Assembly: GCA_950097015.1 (NCBI GenBank)
Contig: CATNEN010000011.1
Location: forward strand, 2,322,501-2,386,500
From: Macrostomum hystrix
Taxonomy: Eukaryota; Platyhelminthes; Macrostomidae
Reading direction: 5' to 3'
DNA: 64,000 nt
Positions within the stretch are counted from its first letter, which is position 1. Every line of letters starts with the position of its first letter. Positions 22,101-31,939 of the stretch are shown here, one piece after another. Below the pieces are notes generated by a model. It was given only the letters and a program-made list of their open reading frames with translations. It was not told where the DNA came from and ran no database searches. The translations under genes and the position numbers were made by a program.

Positions 22101-25100
22101 CGAAATCAAACTAAATAGAAAATAATTGTTCACTTCTTCGAAACACATTAAGCAGCGTGCGATTCTGGTCTAATGGCTTAATTGGAATTTTTCTGTAGTT
22201 TTTATAGAAAGTATATAGTCACTAGTAACAGGCCGAGTGACGTAGAAGACGAAATTACTTGCCAAATGAATCAATTTTTCGGCTGCGATGGCAGGTTGAG
22301 CTTGATCGATAAATTTGCTGGCAAAACAGGAAAACTATTTCTGCATCATCTGCTTGAGTTGGTGCTGATGTAGCCAATTTCTACCGGAGGTGCGCATGGA
22401 TACTAAATCCATCTGAACAGACACCCCACTCCTCTTCTTCTCTGCTTCTTAGCACTGCAATTTTTTTTCCGTCCAACCTTCTCAACCTCTTATCTGAGCT
22501 CTGCCTATCTTTATTATATCTTATCTAGCGATCTGATCTCGTCTGTGACCTTTTTATGTCTCCGATTGCGCGGCGCATATGAAGGCTGCGTACGGCTGTT
22601 CAGTCCATGGACTGGGGGGAAGCCACACCCACCCCCAATTGCCCCAGCTGATGATGGTACCCATTTAAGAGCTGGGTAAACTGAAGCAATTCAGAGTTAA
22701 GTGTCTAACTAAAGGAAAAAAATTGTTCCAGTGGAATCGGGAATCGAACCCCCGACCTTCTAGTCGCGAATCCGACGCTCTAACCACTAACCACTAGGCA
22801 AAAAACGCAGACATTCGTTAAAAATGCATAATCCAAGTGTGAGATAGGGAGGGCAGCACAACTAGATAATATAGAAGTTGGAAAGAAATTCAATTTCCTA
22901 GGGGGAGAGCTAGGAGAAGCAGATTAGAAAATATTGGCATTGGGACAAGAACTTTTTTCAGGGAAGGCATTAAATTATACAGAAATCTAGGCACGTGGAA
23001 AAATAGCCTTCCCAAACCTAATAGGCAGAGTTCTCTAAGTTACGTAATAACCTTGCAATACACTACCCAGCGCGCAGCATGTGAAATGAGTTACACTGTT
23101 ATATTGTTCTACACGTCGACAGAATATAATATAAAAACCAATGCTATATTTGCTACTATGGGTCTGCTCACGTGAGCACAATATATGAATAAGCTTCGGA
23201 ATTTTTATTGAAAGGTCAGGAGTTCGAATCTCAGTCCGAAATAATAAACTTTTACCCAGCCGAGCAAAGCACTTAATTATCCATCGATAAAAAAATGCTA
23301 GAAAATGTGTAGTATGTGTATGTGTATGTGTAGTATGATTAGCTGAAACGGAAATTCGGGTGTACATGTGTGGCGACCTCCCCTGTCCATGAACTCAACA
23401 ACTGTACACGGACTTTAGAAGTGCCATTGATTAGCTGCTGCTGTGTAGCCCAAATTGGCTAATAAAAAATAATAATTGCAGGAGGGCTGTGGGAAATGGC
23501 ACATCATTTGGTGACACTAGACCCGCAGCCAGCAAGGTGACAATTCTGCCCATTTCGCTGACTCCTGAGCACACACGCACACACAGGTGTGTACATCTGC
23601 CCTGACTTTCTCGTCGTCAGGCAGTGTACACTCTTAGTGAGTGACTTGGAGGTTGGCCCTCAAGGGCGTAAATTGTACGACAAGCGCCCCTTGTTCCTTG
23701 TTCTAAAACAGAACAATTCGGTTCTATAGTAGGAGCTGGACCTCTTAAAAAGTTTGGGAAAATGAATCTGGTCTATTGAATAATTACTATATAATATCTT
23801 GCTTTATATACCAGGCCTCAAAGATGCTGGGAATAAAACTAAAGAGAAATTATTCTTCATTTCGATTGGTCAAAGCTGAAGCCTTCTAAAAGTCTTTTTG
23901 GTTGGAGAGTAAGGGGATTAAAGATTAGAGACATGTAGCGGTTACGACTCAGCGCATGCGTTAGTGTGAGATTTATTAGTCTAACTAGAAAGCTCTGCAC
24001 AAAATCCAATAAAAAGCTTATAAAACTAGCTTGATAATGCAATAAAACTGTTTAATATACTGCTTTATTTTTTGGAGTGTGGAATTAAGACCTGCTATGG
24101 GGCTGAAATTGTATGGGTAAAATCTAGTAAAGTAGTGAAGCTCTGTCACTTATCCTGAAATACTAACCCTAGAGCTTAAATTTACAAATACTGAACCTGA
24201 TTCCTACGGTCTTATGGCTTATGTCGAAATCCCATCACAATCCTGTCGAAATCCCACCCTTCTGTCGAAATCCCACCACATTTCTGTCGAAATCCCATCA
24301 CATTTCTGTCGAAATCCCATAACTTTAGTCGAAATCCCATCACGTTTCTGTCGAAATCCCATCACATTTCTGTCGAAATCCTATAAAATTTCTGTCGAAA
24401 TCCCATCCCTTCTGTCGAAATCCCATCCCTTCTGTCGAAATTCCATCCCTTCTGTCGAAATCCCATCCCTTCGGTCGAAATCCCATCACTTTTGTCGAAA
24501 TGCCATCACTGGCCAACTTGGTAAGATCTAAGGTCAAATAAAAGTCACGTGACTCACTCCATCATGTCCGTCACCAGGACGCCAGCCTCCTGAATAGTCA
24601 GGGTGGCGCGGCAGGCAAACGTCGGCACCGGACGAAGAAACGCCGCCTCATCGGGCTCCACCTGATTCGGCCCGGCTGCTCCGTTGCCCATGAAGTTGAA
24701 CACTTTGAGCACAGATTTGGTGAGCACCCGCTGCTGTTCCGTTGATGGCTCGTCCCGCCGGCTGGCGAAGGCGAACTCAGTCAGGCTGGCAGGATCGGAG
24801 AAGTCGATCGGCCGGCCGCGGACCAGCCAGTCGATTTGGGCCGCTGGCCAAGAATCCACGAGGCAAGCGAATTCGTTAGTGAGGCCTTGAACCGCTTTAC
24901 CGTCTTCCTTTTCGCTGCCGCCAACGCCGACAATCCAGGGTCCACGAACGATGCGCGGATTTCTATAGACGCGCAGCTGAACAACTTGCACATCGATTTG
25001 AGCGTCCAGGTCGCTGGTGCCACCAGAACGCAGGCGGCCCTGACAGGCGTAGGCACCTGCGTCCTCCGGGGAAGCTCTGGAGACAAGCAGGGTGGAGCCA

Positions 25101-25726
25101 TTCGCTCGAATCCGAGAATTTGCAACTGGCGAACTGACGTCGAAGATTCGTCTCTGCTTGCTGTACCAGGACACGTCGACATTGTCGACGGAGCCAACTG
25201 GCGTACAGAAGGCCTGGCCATCGCTGCCCTGACGCAGCCATTGAACTGGGGAGGCCGCCAGGCGAAGTCGATCGATGACATCCACCCGGAGGCTGGCGGC
25301 GGCGCCGGTTTCTTCGTCTTTGCAAACAAAGATGCCAGAGTGACGCTCGCGAGAGACGTGTGGCGCCACCAGAAGAGCGGTTGCTAAGCGACCATTGTCC
25401 GCCGTGTCTGTCAGGACAAAATCGGCCTCCTGGTCTGCCGGAGATCCGATGAATATATTTACGGAGCTACCGTCAGGTTCCAGCCAAGTCAGGCCGCCGA
25501 CTGCCGAGTGGCGACTGCGTTGAAGGCAGCAGCTGAGCAGCAGGCGTTCGCCGGTGAACACCCGCTTGGGACGATCGCCGCTGCTGACGCCGGGCTCGTT
25601 CAGTGTCGGACAGTAGCCGGGCAGCTCCTGGCTGGCAACGCTTTTCGCTGCGACCGACAGAAGGCCGATGAAAGCGACGAGAGTTGTTAGGATGACTGAA
25701 GTCTTTATGACAGACATGCCAATCAT
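15623..25726 (-). CDS. NCAM/Fasciclin II-like cell adhesion molecule (5 Ig + 2 FN3, probable GPI anchor), 4 exons
   Basis: Predicted homophilic cell-surface adhesion protein. I assembled it as exons 25726-24558, 20317-20070, 18569-17977 and 16183-15623 (phases 2, 1, 0). The total is 2,571 bp, 856 residues plus stop. The N-terminus has a signal peptide (core SVILTTLVAFIGLLSVAA). Ig domains carry cysteine pairs C66/C135, C174/C228, C288/C372, C421/C484 and C528/C589. Typical core motifs are SPEDAGAYAC and RPSDSGKYTC, the latter completed across the exon 2-3 junction. Two fibronectin III domains follow at about 611-700 and 702-805. The tail ends in a short hydrophobic stretch (MTAITWLCSFLVANF) after small residues, fitting a GPI signal; no transmembrane helix plus cytoplasmic tail is present. 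Ig4 lacks the usual core tryptophan. The 5+2 order is that of NCAM, Fasciclin II and apCAM. The first ATG of exon 1 is chosen; 'tttgtag' upstream could be an acceptor of a 5' UTR intron. Confidence 0.9.
16585..17144. mobile_element. Foldback-like non-autonomous transposon with 9-bp target duplication
   Basis: 560 bp, bounded by 'ctctgcgac' at 16576-16584 and 17145-17153. The ends are inverted repeats of about 35 bp: left 'ggcttactcccgattcgcc', right (reverse complement) 'ggtttactcccgattcgcc', each continuing with 'gaatcccgattcgccga'. The right end extends into an array of 'ggcgaatcgggattc' units. The centre is AT-rich with no transposase. The copy of family B at 2.2 kb lacks the insert and has the target once. 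Nine-base duplications and tandem-repeat ends recall Drosophila FB elements or MULE-type MITEs; I cannot assign a superfamily. Confidence 0.85.
16979..17140. repeat. 31-bp tandem array inside the right arm of the foldback element
   Basis: Alternating 'ggcgaatcgggattc' (15 bp) and 'ggcgaatcgggaattt' (16 bp), about five double units. The left arm has only two single units in inverse orientation. Confidence 0.9.
17285..17880. repeat. 42-bp minisatellite in intron 3
   Basis: About 14 units with a 42-bp period containing 'gtagcggtaagatctaaagg' and 'aacaggtgtgaatggctaat'. Two units are shorter by deletion in the 'gtctaatgtag' form. The core is shared with 13.6-14.1 kb. Confidence 0.95.
17977..18569 (-). 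CDS. Adhesion gene exon 3 (end of Ig4, Ig5, start of FN3-1)
   Basis: Acceptor 'ccggtag|at' and donor 'atacga|gttagt' (a weaker +3 base). It codes residues 473-670 and includes the Ig5 cysteines C528/C589 with W540, then the PGTPDVLVDTVES start of FN3-1. Confidence 0.88.
18651..18828 (+). mobile_element. tRNA-derived SINE (family A), internally deleted
   Basis: tRNA-like head with B box 'cgttcgattcccgactcc', then 'atctgtgtcc' and 'gcaagacacttgactctgca', then 'cagtccatggactga' and 'cgtacgcagcct'. It lacks about 40 bp of the body present in the copy at 21650. It forms an inverted pair with the next SINE. Confidence 0.8.
18829..19065 (-). mobile_element. tRNA-derived SINE (family A), inverse orientation
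   Basis: Minus-strand copy ending at the head 'gggttcgattcgggac' (B box) near 19020. Body landmarks 'cagctgatgctggcaccc' and 'gaaggctgcgtacggctg' match the copies at 22.6 and 26.9 kb. Confidence 0.82.
19612..20060. repeat. 16-bp minisatellite in intron 2
   Basis: About 28 units of 'taattaggccaggtga', exact 16-bp period, with ggtcagg, ggctagg and ggccaac variants that recur in the same order (a roughly 112-bp higher-order block from about 19680). In gene orientation it begins about 8 nt after the GT of the exon 2 donor. Confidence 0.95.
20070..20317 (-). CDS. Adhesion gene exon 2 (first part of Ig4)
   Basis: Acceptor 'ctcaag|g' and donor 'tccg|gtaagac'. It codes residues 390-472, beginning LTPKVIYKPRI, and joins to exon 3 as MEIS-D-LRPSDSGKYTC, which restores a normal Ig C-terminal half. 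Confidence 0.88.
20390..20985. repeat. 16-bp G-rich minisatellite in intron 1
   Basis: About 35 units of 'gggatggggatcaaag', regular from 20745, degenerate before that. GGG-AT-GGGG runs make the plus strand (template of the adhesion gene) quadruplex-capable. Confidence 0.93.
21537..21603 (+). mobile_element. SINE head fragment
   Basis: tRNA-like head only: 'tgtagcctagtagttaaagc' (A box) and 'gtgagttcgattct' (B box). The body is replaced by an AT-rich tract. Confidence 0.55.
21650..21925 (+). mobile_element. tRNA-derived SINE (family A), near full length
   Basis: Head 'gcctagaggttagagcgtcg' and B box 'gggttcgattcccgac', body landmarks 'ctttagcaagacgcttaac', 'gtccatggactga' and 'cgcagccttcagatgcgcc', and a 3' end 'aattggggccggtataa'. 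It serves here as the reference copy of family A. Confidence 0.85.
22563..22800 (-). mobile_element. tRNA-derived SINE (family A)
   Basis: Minus-strand copy: head at the right end ('tctaaccactaaccactagg' is the reverse of the A box, with a small duplication), B-box complement 'ggaatcgaacccccgacc', body to 'gcgcggcgcatatgaaggct'. Confidence 0.82.
23195..23470 (+). mobile_element. Diverged tRNA-derived SINE
   Basis: B box 'caggagttcgaatctcag', then 'gagcaaagcacttaatta', a TG-rich insert, 'ctgtccatgaactcaacaac' and 'tgtacacggactttagaagt', which follow the order of family A with many changes. Confidence 0.55.
23487..23695 (+). repeat. Interspersed repeat family B, copy 4
   Basis: Contains 'ggtgacactagacccgcag', 'cctgagcacacacgcacac', 'ccctgactttctcgtcgtc' and 'ggttggccctcaagggcgt'. 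It matches copies 2 and 3 in order, with its 3' end truncated at 'gacaagcgcccc'. Confidence 0.72.
24214..24512. repeat. 20-22-bp minisatellite in intron 1
   Basis: About 14 units of 'ttctgtcgaaatcccatc' with a 'ca' or 'cc' extension; 22-bp units at the left, 20-bp units at the right. It ends about 45 bp from the exon 1 donor. The core 'tgtcgaaat' also recurs at 10.3-10.6 kb. Confidence 0.93.
24558..25726 (-). CDS. Adhesion gene exon 1 (signal peptide, Ig1-Ig3)
   Basis: Starts at the ATG at 25726 and ends at donor 'gga|gtgagt', leaving two bases of a Glu codon. An exon-like frame continues 17 codons upstream without ATG. It codes residues 1-389, including W81, W187 and W300 of the three Ig cores. 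Confidence 0.9.
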
Positions 25727-26859
25727 TCGACCACTTCGACCGTTGAGTGGTCGCTGGGTGGCTACAAAGTTTAGCAAGATAAGTGGAAATCTAAATTTAT
25801 GGATAATTAACGATTAATTAATATGATTTTATTGTTATATTACATTTTTGCCTTGAATAGATGTGTAGAAGCTAAATACTTACATTTAAATGTCAAATCT
25901 CTGTAACTTATTAATGAAAGTAATAACAAATATAAGGTGTACGTAATAGTATTGACTATTGTATAGCCAGTTTAGTTATATAAAAAATATTATATTAAGT
26001 AAAATGCTTTTTTTGAACGACAAATGTTTAAGTGAATCGAAATGAATCAGTGAAACGTGATTGAATGACTCTTCTGACCACAAACTTCATCATACTACCA
26101 CTACCAGCAACAAACGTTTTTCACAGAAAATAAAAAAAGCTTAAAAAACATATAGACTACGATTAAAAAAAAGGAATTCTCAAGACAAAAGTTCACAATA
26201 TTTTTTTAAATAAAAATAAATAAAAATGCTTGGTTTAAATATATATTAAAAAGACACAAGATATGTGGGCTTAAACCATTCTGGCCAATCTGGGATTTAA
26301 GTTTAATGATTTTTTAAATCACAAAAATTGTAATGAAAAAAATTGTTTGTAGTCGAATCGTTCTGAATTTTGTTCTTATAAAAGTATAGATACGTATAGC
26401 TTAGATTTTTGCGGGTATATATTGAATTATATTGTATAGCAGTAAATAGTATATACTGTTTTGCAATGCTTGAGAAATATGAAAAAGTATAGCTATTTAG
26501 TTATTAGGATCTGTTGACAGAAGATAAATCTCGAAATTAACATCACCTTCTATTTCTTATAATTCCATAAAATCAAGCTTTTAAATTGTCGAATATTGCC
26601 AAATTAAAAAAGCTGTCCATTTAGAGTCCCATTTCGATTTGCTGCACATACGCTTTTAAATAGGTTTGCAACTTAAAAACACGAACAGACTCGTTGACAT
26701 ATGTATTAAGAGAACAACATTGTATTATACAAGACATAAACACAACTACATAATTTATTTTATATGCCTTTAATTAACTTTAGATTTTTACTAGAATAAA
26801 TACTCCGATAAAAAAGGATCCATTTTGTTTTATCGTTTTAAACTCGTAAACCTCCGTTT
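25727..26859. other. 5' flank of the adhesion gene
   Basis: Very AT-rich. A possible acceptor ('aaactttgtag', minus strand, near 25765) suggests a 5' UTR intron; no upstream exon or clear TATA box could be placed. Confidence 0.4.
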
Positions 26860-27183
26860 TATAATAATAATAATAATTGAACCTACACCTGCACCTACAA
26901 TTGGGCCAGATGTGCAGCTGACAGCTCAGCCGCAGCTATTGCGCGGCGTATATGAAGGCTATTTATGTCTGTTCAGTGCATGGACTGTGGGATGTCATAC
27001 CTTACCTCAGCTGATGCTGGTACCAATTTAACAGCTGGGTACGTGAACTGAAACATTGCAGAGTTAAGTGTCTTGCCAAAGGACACAAATTGTTCCAGTG
27101 GAATCGGGAATCGAACCCCCGACCTTCTAACCACTCGCGAGTCGCGAGTCCGACGCTCTAACCACTAGGCTACAGCCTCCTAC
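26860..27183 (-). mobile_element. tRNA-derived SINE (family A) with target duplication
   Basis: Flanked by 'aacctccgttt' (26849-26859) and 'aaccttcgttt' (27184-27194), one mismatch in 11. Minus-strand head with A-box complement 'tctaaccactaggct' and B-box complement 'gggaatcgaacccccgacc', full body, and an (ATT)n 3' tail directly next to the left duplication. The short open frame at 26825-27031 lies inside it and is not a gene. Confidence 0.85.
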
Positions 27184-28352
27184 AACCTTCGTTTAACATT
27201 TTAACAGTAATCTTAATTAGGCAATCGAAGTAACAAACTTGTAATGCCTTTAAAGCAACATATGACTGCTAATATTAAGCTGCGTTTTCGATCAAACTTT
27301 ATGTACGATTTATGACGTTCTTTCTACGTTAGCTATCCACATTAAGATCCTGGTAGAGCCTTTAAACATCATTTTTAAAAAGAACAAGCCTTTCATTTTT
27401 TCGATTCGAAAATGGAAGCACCATCCATACATGGACTATTTAATATTAACTGTTAACTGTTTATTTATTATTTTATTAAACTGTTTGGACGTACAAACAA
27501 AAGCTTACATTGCCAGAAAGTGAAACAATTTTCTACACATAGTAACACGTTTATTTTTATTTTGTACTTCGTTTTTAACCAAATTTTAATGTTAAGTTAA
27601 AAAAACTTAAATAAGAGTAAAACTATGAAAAGTGTTAAAACCGATGCAAATGAAATTAAAGAAGATACAAAACTCTCATTGGGGCAAATAGAGACATTTG
27701 GACGCGAAAGCCAAAAGACATCTTCAGAAAACTTATAAAAACTATGTAAACTGTAATTTCATGCGTATTACATGTCATAACTGCGAACTAGTAGAATCGA
27801 TAGTAGCAATATTAGGATATGATACCAAGCTGTGTAAGATTTTGGTGCCGGATCTTAAAATAAAACCAAAATGAAGTCATTAGAAATGCTGTTAACACTT
27901 TAACTGCAGTAAAAAGATCGCAGATACTAAGAGCCAATCAGGCTAGTGAAAATTAAATATGATAATTTTTAAAGACTTGCAAAATTATTTTTGTGAATAA
28001 TGACAGCAGAGAAAGAAGCGAAGAAGCTAAGTGTTGCGGCATGACATAAAGTTTGTCTTGGGCGCTAAATAATAAAATAAATTTACTTAATTTCTAACAC
28101 ACCGCGATACTCCTATTGTGTTCGAGCAATATTTTTTGCTACTGAACACGATTCTGATCTATATTATTTTCATTCCGAACTTTTAAATCTAAATCAATGT
28201 ATAGAGAAATTATTCAATGACAACATTTGTATTAAATAAAGATAAAAAAGCTAACTGACTTCTCTTAAAAAGGAAAAGTCGTGAGAGTCTACGAGATCCG
28301 AAAAATGTCGTATTTGCAACTAGACACAACTAATTAGAATCGGTGTTGGACA
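27184..28352. other. Intergenic, no feature seen
   Basis: AT-rich sequence between the adhesion gene's upstream region and the 3' end of the glycosyltransferase gene. No coding or RNA features recognised. Confidence 0.45.
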
Positions 28353-28618
28353 CTAATCAACGCTTCGGTTTGGTCGATAGAATTTCACTCGACCCGGATA
28401 GATCTCGCTGATATTAACGCCCTGCCTGCGACTGGCAGCTTTGAATTTGTAGCCCAGGTGTAGAAACCTGTGCACCGCCAGCGTGCTGTTGTCGCTGTCG
28501 TCAATACGCCAGCGCTTCTCTTCCAGGGTGCGACAGCCGGCGAGGGCGACGCTCCAGTGGCTAATACCGACTGCGGCCGAAGCGTTTCGGGGGATGATTC
28601 GATAGCAGGGAATGTCTT
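28353..28618 (-). CDS. Glycosyltransferase exon 4 (C-terminus)
   Basis: Acceptor 'aaagtcag|aa', phase 1. Codes 87 residues plus a split codon. The segment beginning DIPCYRIIPRNASAA, then GISHWSVALAGC, continues the fold; stop codon TAG at 28355-28353. Confidence 0.85.
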
Positions 28619-31600
28619 CTGACTTTATTTTAGATAGTAAAAACTAGGTGTAGGATGATGGAAACCAGTGTAGGATGATGGAAACCAGTGTAGGATGATG
28701 GAAACCAGTGTAGGATGATGGAAACCAGCGTAGGATGATGGTAACTAGTGTAGGATGATGGAAACCAGCGTAGGATGATGGTAACTAGTGTAGGATGATG
28801 GAAACCAGCGTAGGATGATGAAAACCAGCGTAGGATGATGGAAACCAGCGTAGGATGATGGAAACCAGCGTAGGATGATGGAAACCAGTGTAGGATGATG
28901 GAAACCAGCGTAGGATGATGGAAACCAGTGTAGGATGATGGAAACCAGTGTAGGATGATGGAAACCAGTGTAGGATGATGGAAACCAGAGTAGGATGATG
29001 GAAACCAGTGTAGGATGATGGAAACCAGTGTAGGATGATGGAAACCAGTGTAGGATGATGGAAACCAGTGTAGGATGATGGAAACCAGTGTAGGATGATG
29101 GAAACCAGTGTAGGATGATGGAAACCAGTGTAGGATGATGGAAACCAGTGTAGGATGATGGAAACCAGTGTAGGATGAGGGAAACCAGCGTAGGATGATG
29201 GAAACCAGTGTAGGATGATGGAAACCAGTGTAGGATGATGGAAACCAGTGTAGGATGATGGAAACCAGAGTAGGATGATGGAAACCAGTGTAGGATGATG
29301 GAAACCAGTGTAGGATGATGGAAACCAGTGTAGGATGATGGAAACCAGTGTAGGATGATGGAAACCAGAGTAGGATGATGGAAACCAGTGTAGGATGATG
29401 GAAACCAGTGTAGGATGATGGAAACCAGTGTAGGATGATGGAAACCAGCGTAGGATGATGGAAACCAGTGTAGGATGATGGAAACCAGCGTAGGATGATG
29501 GAAACCAGCGTAGGATGATGGAAACCAGCGTAGGATGATGGAAACCAGCGTAGGATGATGGAAACCAGTGAAGGATGATGGAAACCAGTGAAGGATGATG
29601 GAAACCAGCGAAGAATAATGGATAGCAGCGAAATATAATGGACACCAGGTGTAGGATAATGAAAACTAGGCGTAGGATGAAGGAAACCAGATGTAGGATA
29701 ATGGAAACCAGGTTTAGGATGAATGAAACCAGGTGTAGGATGAATGAAACCAGGTGTAGCATAAATTAAACCAGGTGTAGGATAAATGAAACCAGGTGTA
29801 GGATGAATGAAACCAGGTGTAGGATAAATTAAACCAGGTGTAGGATGAATGAAACCAGGTGTAGGATTCCAACCGTCAAATAACTGAAACAATTAGACTC
29901 CCACTCACGAGTATAACGGCACTTCTGCTTCCAATTAAGTCCCGAGTCCAGCAGTGGCGACATGACCTTGGCTTCCAACAGAGCAATGGGCGCCATTGAC
30001 GCGTCCCTGTTAACCACATCCGAATACTGTTTGTACTTCTGCGTCAACAGGCGCGGCCCAGTGCTGTCGAAAGCGTTCCCAGTCCGGCTAAAACTGGCCA
30101 TGGCATCGATCATGACCTTAAAAAACGGATGACCGGGCGCTGAGCCCATCGCTGAGTTCATTGCGCTGAACGGCATCGACCATAATATATTGCTCTGTTC
30201 TGTTCGCTCCTGGTCAAGAAAGGCTGGCAGGCGTGACAAGGCGGGAAAGAAGGGCCGCTTGCACTCGATGTCCATGTCTAAGTAGATGCCTGGTCGATTG
30301 ATAATAAATAATTGCACTTTTTATTTATTAGATAAAAAACAACGAATGCTATTTCTTAGTAGGTTAATTAGGAAGTTTACCTAAATTCGTCGTTAATTCG
30401 ACTGCAAAACATGTCTTCTTTTCTTGGTTTATAAAAGACATGGACTTCTCTAGCTAGCATCTGGACTGGAAGGCTCTGCCCCAAGTCTACAACGTGAGGC
30501 TATTTATTTCCCGGCTGATAAAACCAACATGTATTTCACCAGCAATCCTAGCTAGATGCTAGCTAGAGAAGTCCCTGATGAAAGCCATTTTTCCACTCGG
30601 TCTAAAATATACATCCACTTTCTATTCGAATTATAGTTCAATTTATTATTCGTCAAAACGACAAGGTCAGTAAATATGAATGTACACGTAGTACAGTAGC
30701 GTTTCAAACGACAAATTTTTTATAAATGAAAATCTATCTTTCAACGCGATTTCCTCAAACTGAATAATAATGGGTCAGTTAAAAAAACATGCAGAACGTC
30801 AATAAGTTTGATTTGAGGGCTAAAATTTAGACTGCCGAGATAAGAGCTGAGATCATACTCGTAGTTATCTTACAATTCAGTTTATGATCTTCTCACCATC
30901 CCGCTATCTTCTGATTGGTCCACATTTAACCCCACCTTTAGCCTTAGCCTTAAGTTAGCCATTTTCTCTAACCCGTGTCTCACCTACTGACTACCGTCCC
31001 AACGCTCTTATCTTATCGCAGATGGCTGCCGCATCGTAATAATATTCACAATTCACACAACTGCTGCTAAAAGTTGACTATAACGTGCAACTCTTAAATT
31101 GATGTTTGTCTTATATGGGTAATAAAATATGGTTCTAAAATCGTTATTTTTTTTATTTTTACTTACCGCCAAAATGGTGCAGCACAATATATCGTATAGA
31201 ATCGGCCCTCTCTAAATTGTCTTTGTAACTGCGATATTTTGCTAGAAAATTAGGATATTTGCTAGCAATAAAAGCCTCGGCATCGATGTCTCGCCACAGA
31301 TAGTAATCCCAGTCTGGATTCAAGGTCAAGCAGCTATTTATCAATGGCAGATAGTTCTCGTAGACCATTTCACTGGGAAAAGTTTGATGCAAAATCTTCG
31401 GAATGGACATTGTTGCCGACTTAGACCCAGCTGGGAAATTTTCACTAAGTGTTGAAGCATTGTCGCGCCTTGACTGAATACACCAAACACCGTCAACTAG
31501 GATTGGATGAGCCACTGGTGGCAACATGCCGCCTGGTATAACATGCGTGTGCAGTCGAAACTCCGGCACTCCAACAACCAGTAGCTGGCAGAATTGTGGT

Positions 31601-31939
31601 TTATTCAGGGATTTTTATTAAGCTCAATGGATAGTCATATTTTGTACAATCTAAACACCCTGTACCTCAGTGGGCAGTCATTGTCTTTACCCTGTAACTC
31701 AGTGGGCAGTCATTCACTTCACCCTGTACCTCAGTATGTAGTCATTGCATTCACAATGTATATCAGTATGCAGTCATTGTCTTCACCCTATACCTCAGTG
31801 CGCAGTCATTGTCTACAGACTAAACCTGCTTCAAAAAGCTTTAAAGCTTTTTGATGTCAAACAAATATTCACTTACCCATAAGATAGTAAGGCCAAATAC
31901 TATAGATGCCAAAAGTTTTATTCTAGACTTTCTAGTCAT
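28353..31939 (-). CDS. GT32-like type II membrane glycosyltransferase with DXD motif, 4 exons
   Basis: Predicted Golgi glycosyltransferase of the DXD sugar-binding family (Pfam Gly_transf_sug, like OCH1 and inositol phosphoceramide mannosyltransferases). Exons 31939-31877, 31584-31167, 30289-29909 and 28618-28353 (phases 0, 1, 1) total 1,128 bp, 375 residues plus stop. Exon 1 codes a short basic cytosolic start (MTRKSR); with the start of exon 2 it builds one signal-anchor helix (about residues 7-27). Exon 2 has the family start IPKILHQTFPSE (83-94) and NPDWDYYLWRD. The exon 2-3 junction rebuilds HHFGGIYLDMDIE, with D165 and D167 as the metal and nucleotide-sugar DXD. Exon 4 adds SHWSVALAGC and ends after a basic tail. 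Donor sugar and acceptor cannot be told from sequence. Intron 3 is almost wholly minisatellite. Confidence 0.9.
28640..29875. repeat. 20-bp minisatellite filling intron 3
   Basis: About 48 units of 'gaaaccagtgtaggatgatg' in perfect 20-bp register from 28640 to about 29620, then diverged 20-22-bp units ('gaatgaaaccaggtgtagg') up to 29875. It runs from about 30 nt past the donor to about 20 nt before the acceptor of a 1,290-bp intron. Minus-strand frames of up to 420 codons are repeat products. Confidence 0.95.
29909..30289 (-). CDS. Glycosyltransferase exon 3 (DXD motif)
   Basis: Acceptor 'gaccag|gc', donor 'actc|gtgagt'. Begins with the IYLDMDIECKRPF segment and includes GHPFFKVMIDAM and TGPRLLTQ, typical of the family's C-terminal half. 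Confidence 0.9.
30290..31166. other. Intron 2 of the glycosyltransferase gene
   Basis: 877 bp of AT-rich unique sequence. The only structure noted is a short inverted pair around 30448 and 30545 ('ttctctagctagcatc' against 'gatgctagctagagaa'). Confidence 0.6.
31167..31584 (-). CDS. Glycosyltransferase exon 2
   Basis: Acceptor 'ctgccag|cta', donor 'ggcg|gtaagt'. Codes residues 22-160, up to the HHFG of the DXD segment. Confidence 0.9.
31659..31816. repeat. 32-bp minisatellite in intron 1
   Basis: Five units of 'ctgtacctcagtgggcagtc' plus 'attgtcttcacc', with point differences. It occupies more than half of the 292-bp intron. Confidence 0.85.
31877..31939 (-). CDS. Glycosyltransferase exon 1 (signal anchor start)
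   Basis: 63 bp, 21 residues, ATG at 31939, donor 'ttatgg|gtaagt'. It was found because exon 2 opens in the middle of a hydrophobic run (LLVVGV), which this exon completes in phase 0. Confidence 0.82.

Larger units (their letters stand above)
20318..24557. other. Intron 1 of the adhesion gene
   Basis: 4,240 bp. Contents in plus order: G-rich 16-bp array, several family A SINEs or fragments, a diverged SINE, a family B repeat and a 20-22-bp array beside the exon 1 donor. Stretches 20986-21536, 21926-22562, 22801-23194 and 23696-24213 are AT-rich with nothing recognised; the short frame at 22182-22373 is unsupported. Confidence 0.65.

Noticed and set aside
21650-27183. Functional tRNA genes
   Set aside because: The A- and B-box-containing heads lack paired acceptor stems and continue into a common SINE body.
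28630-29892. 420-codon minus-strand open frame
   Set aside because: It is the 20-bp array inside intron 3 of the glycosyltransferase gene; the splice junctions on both sides keep the real frame.
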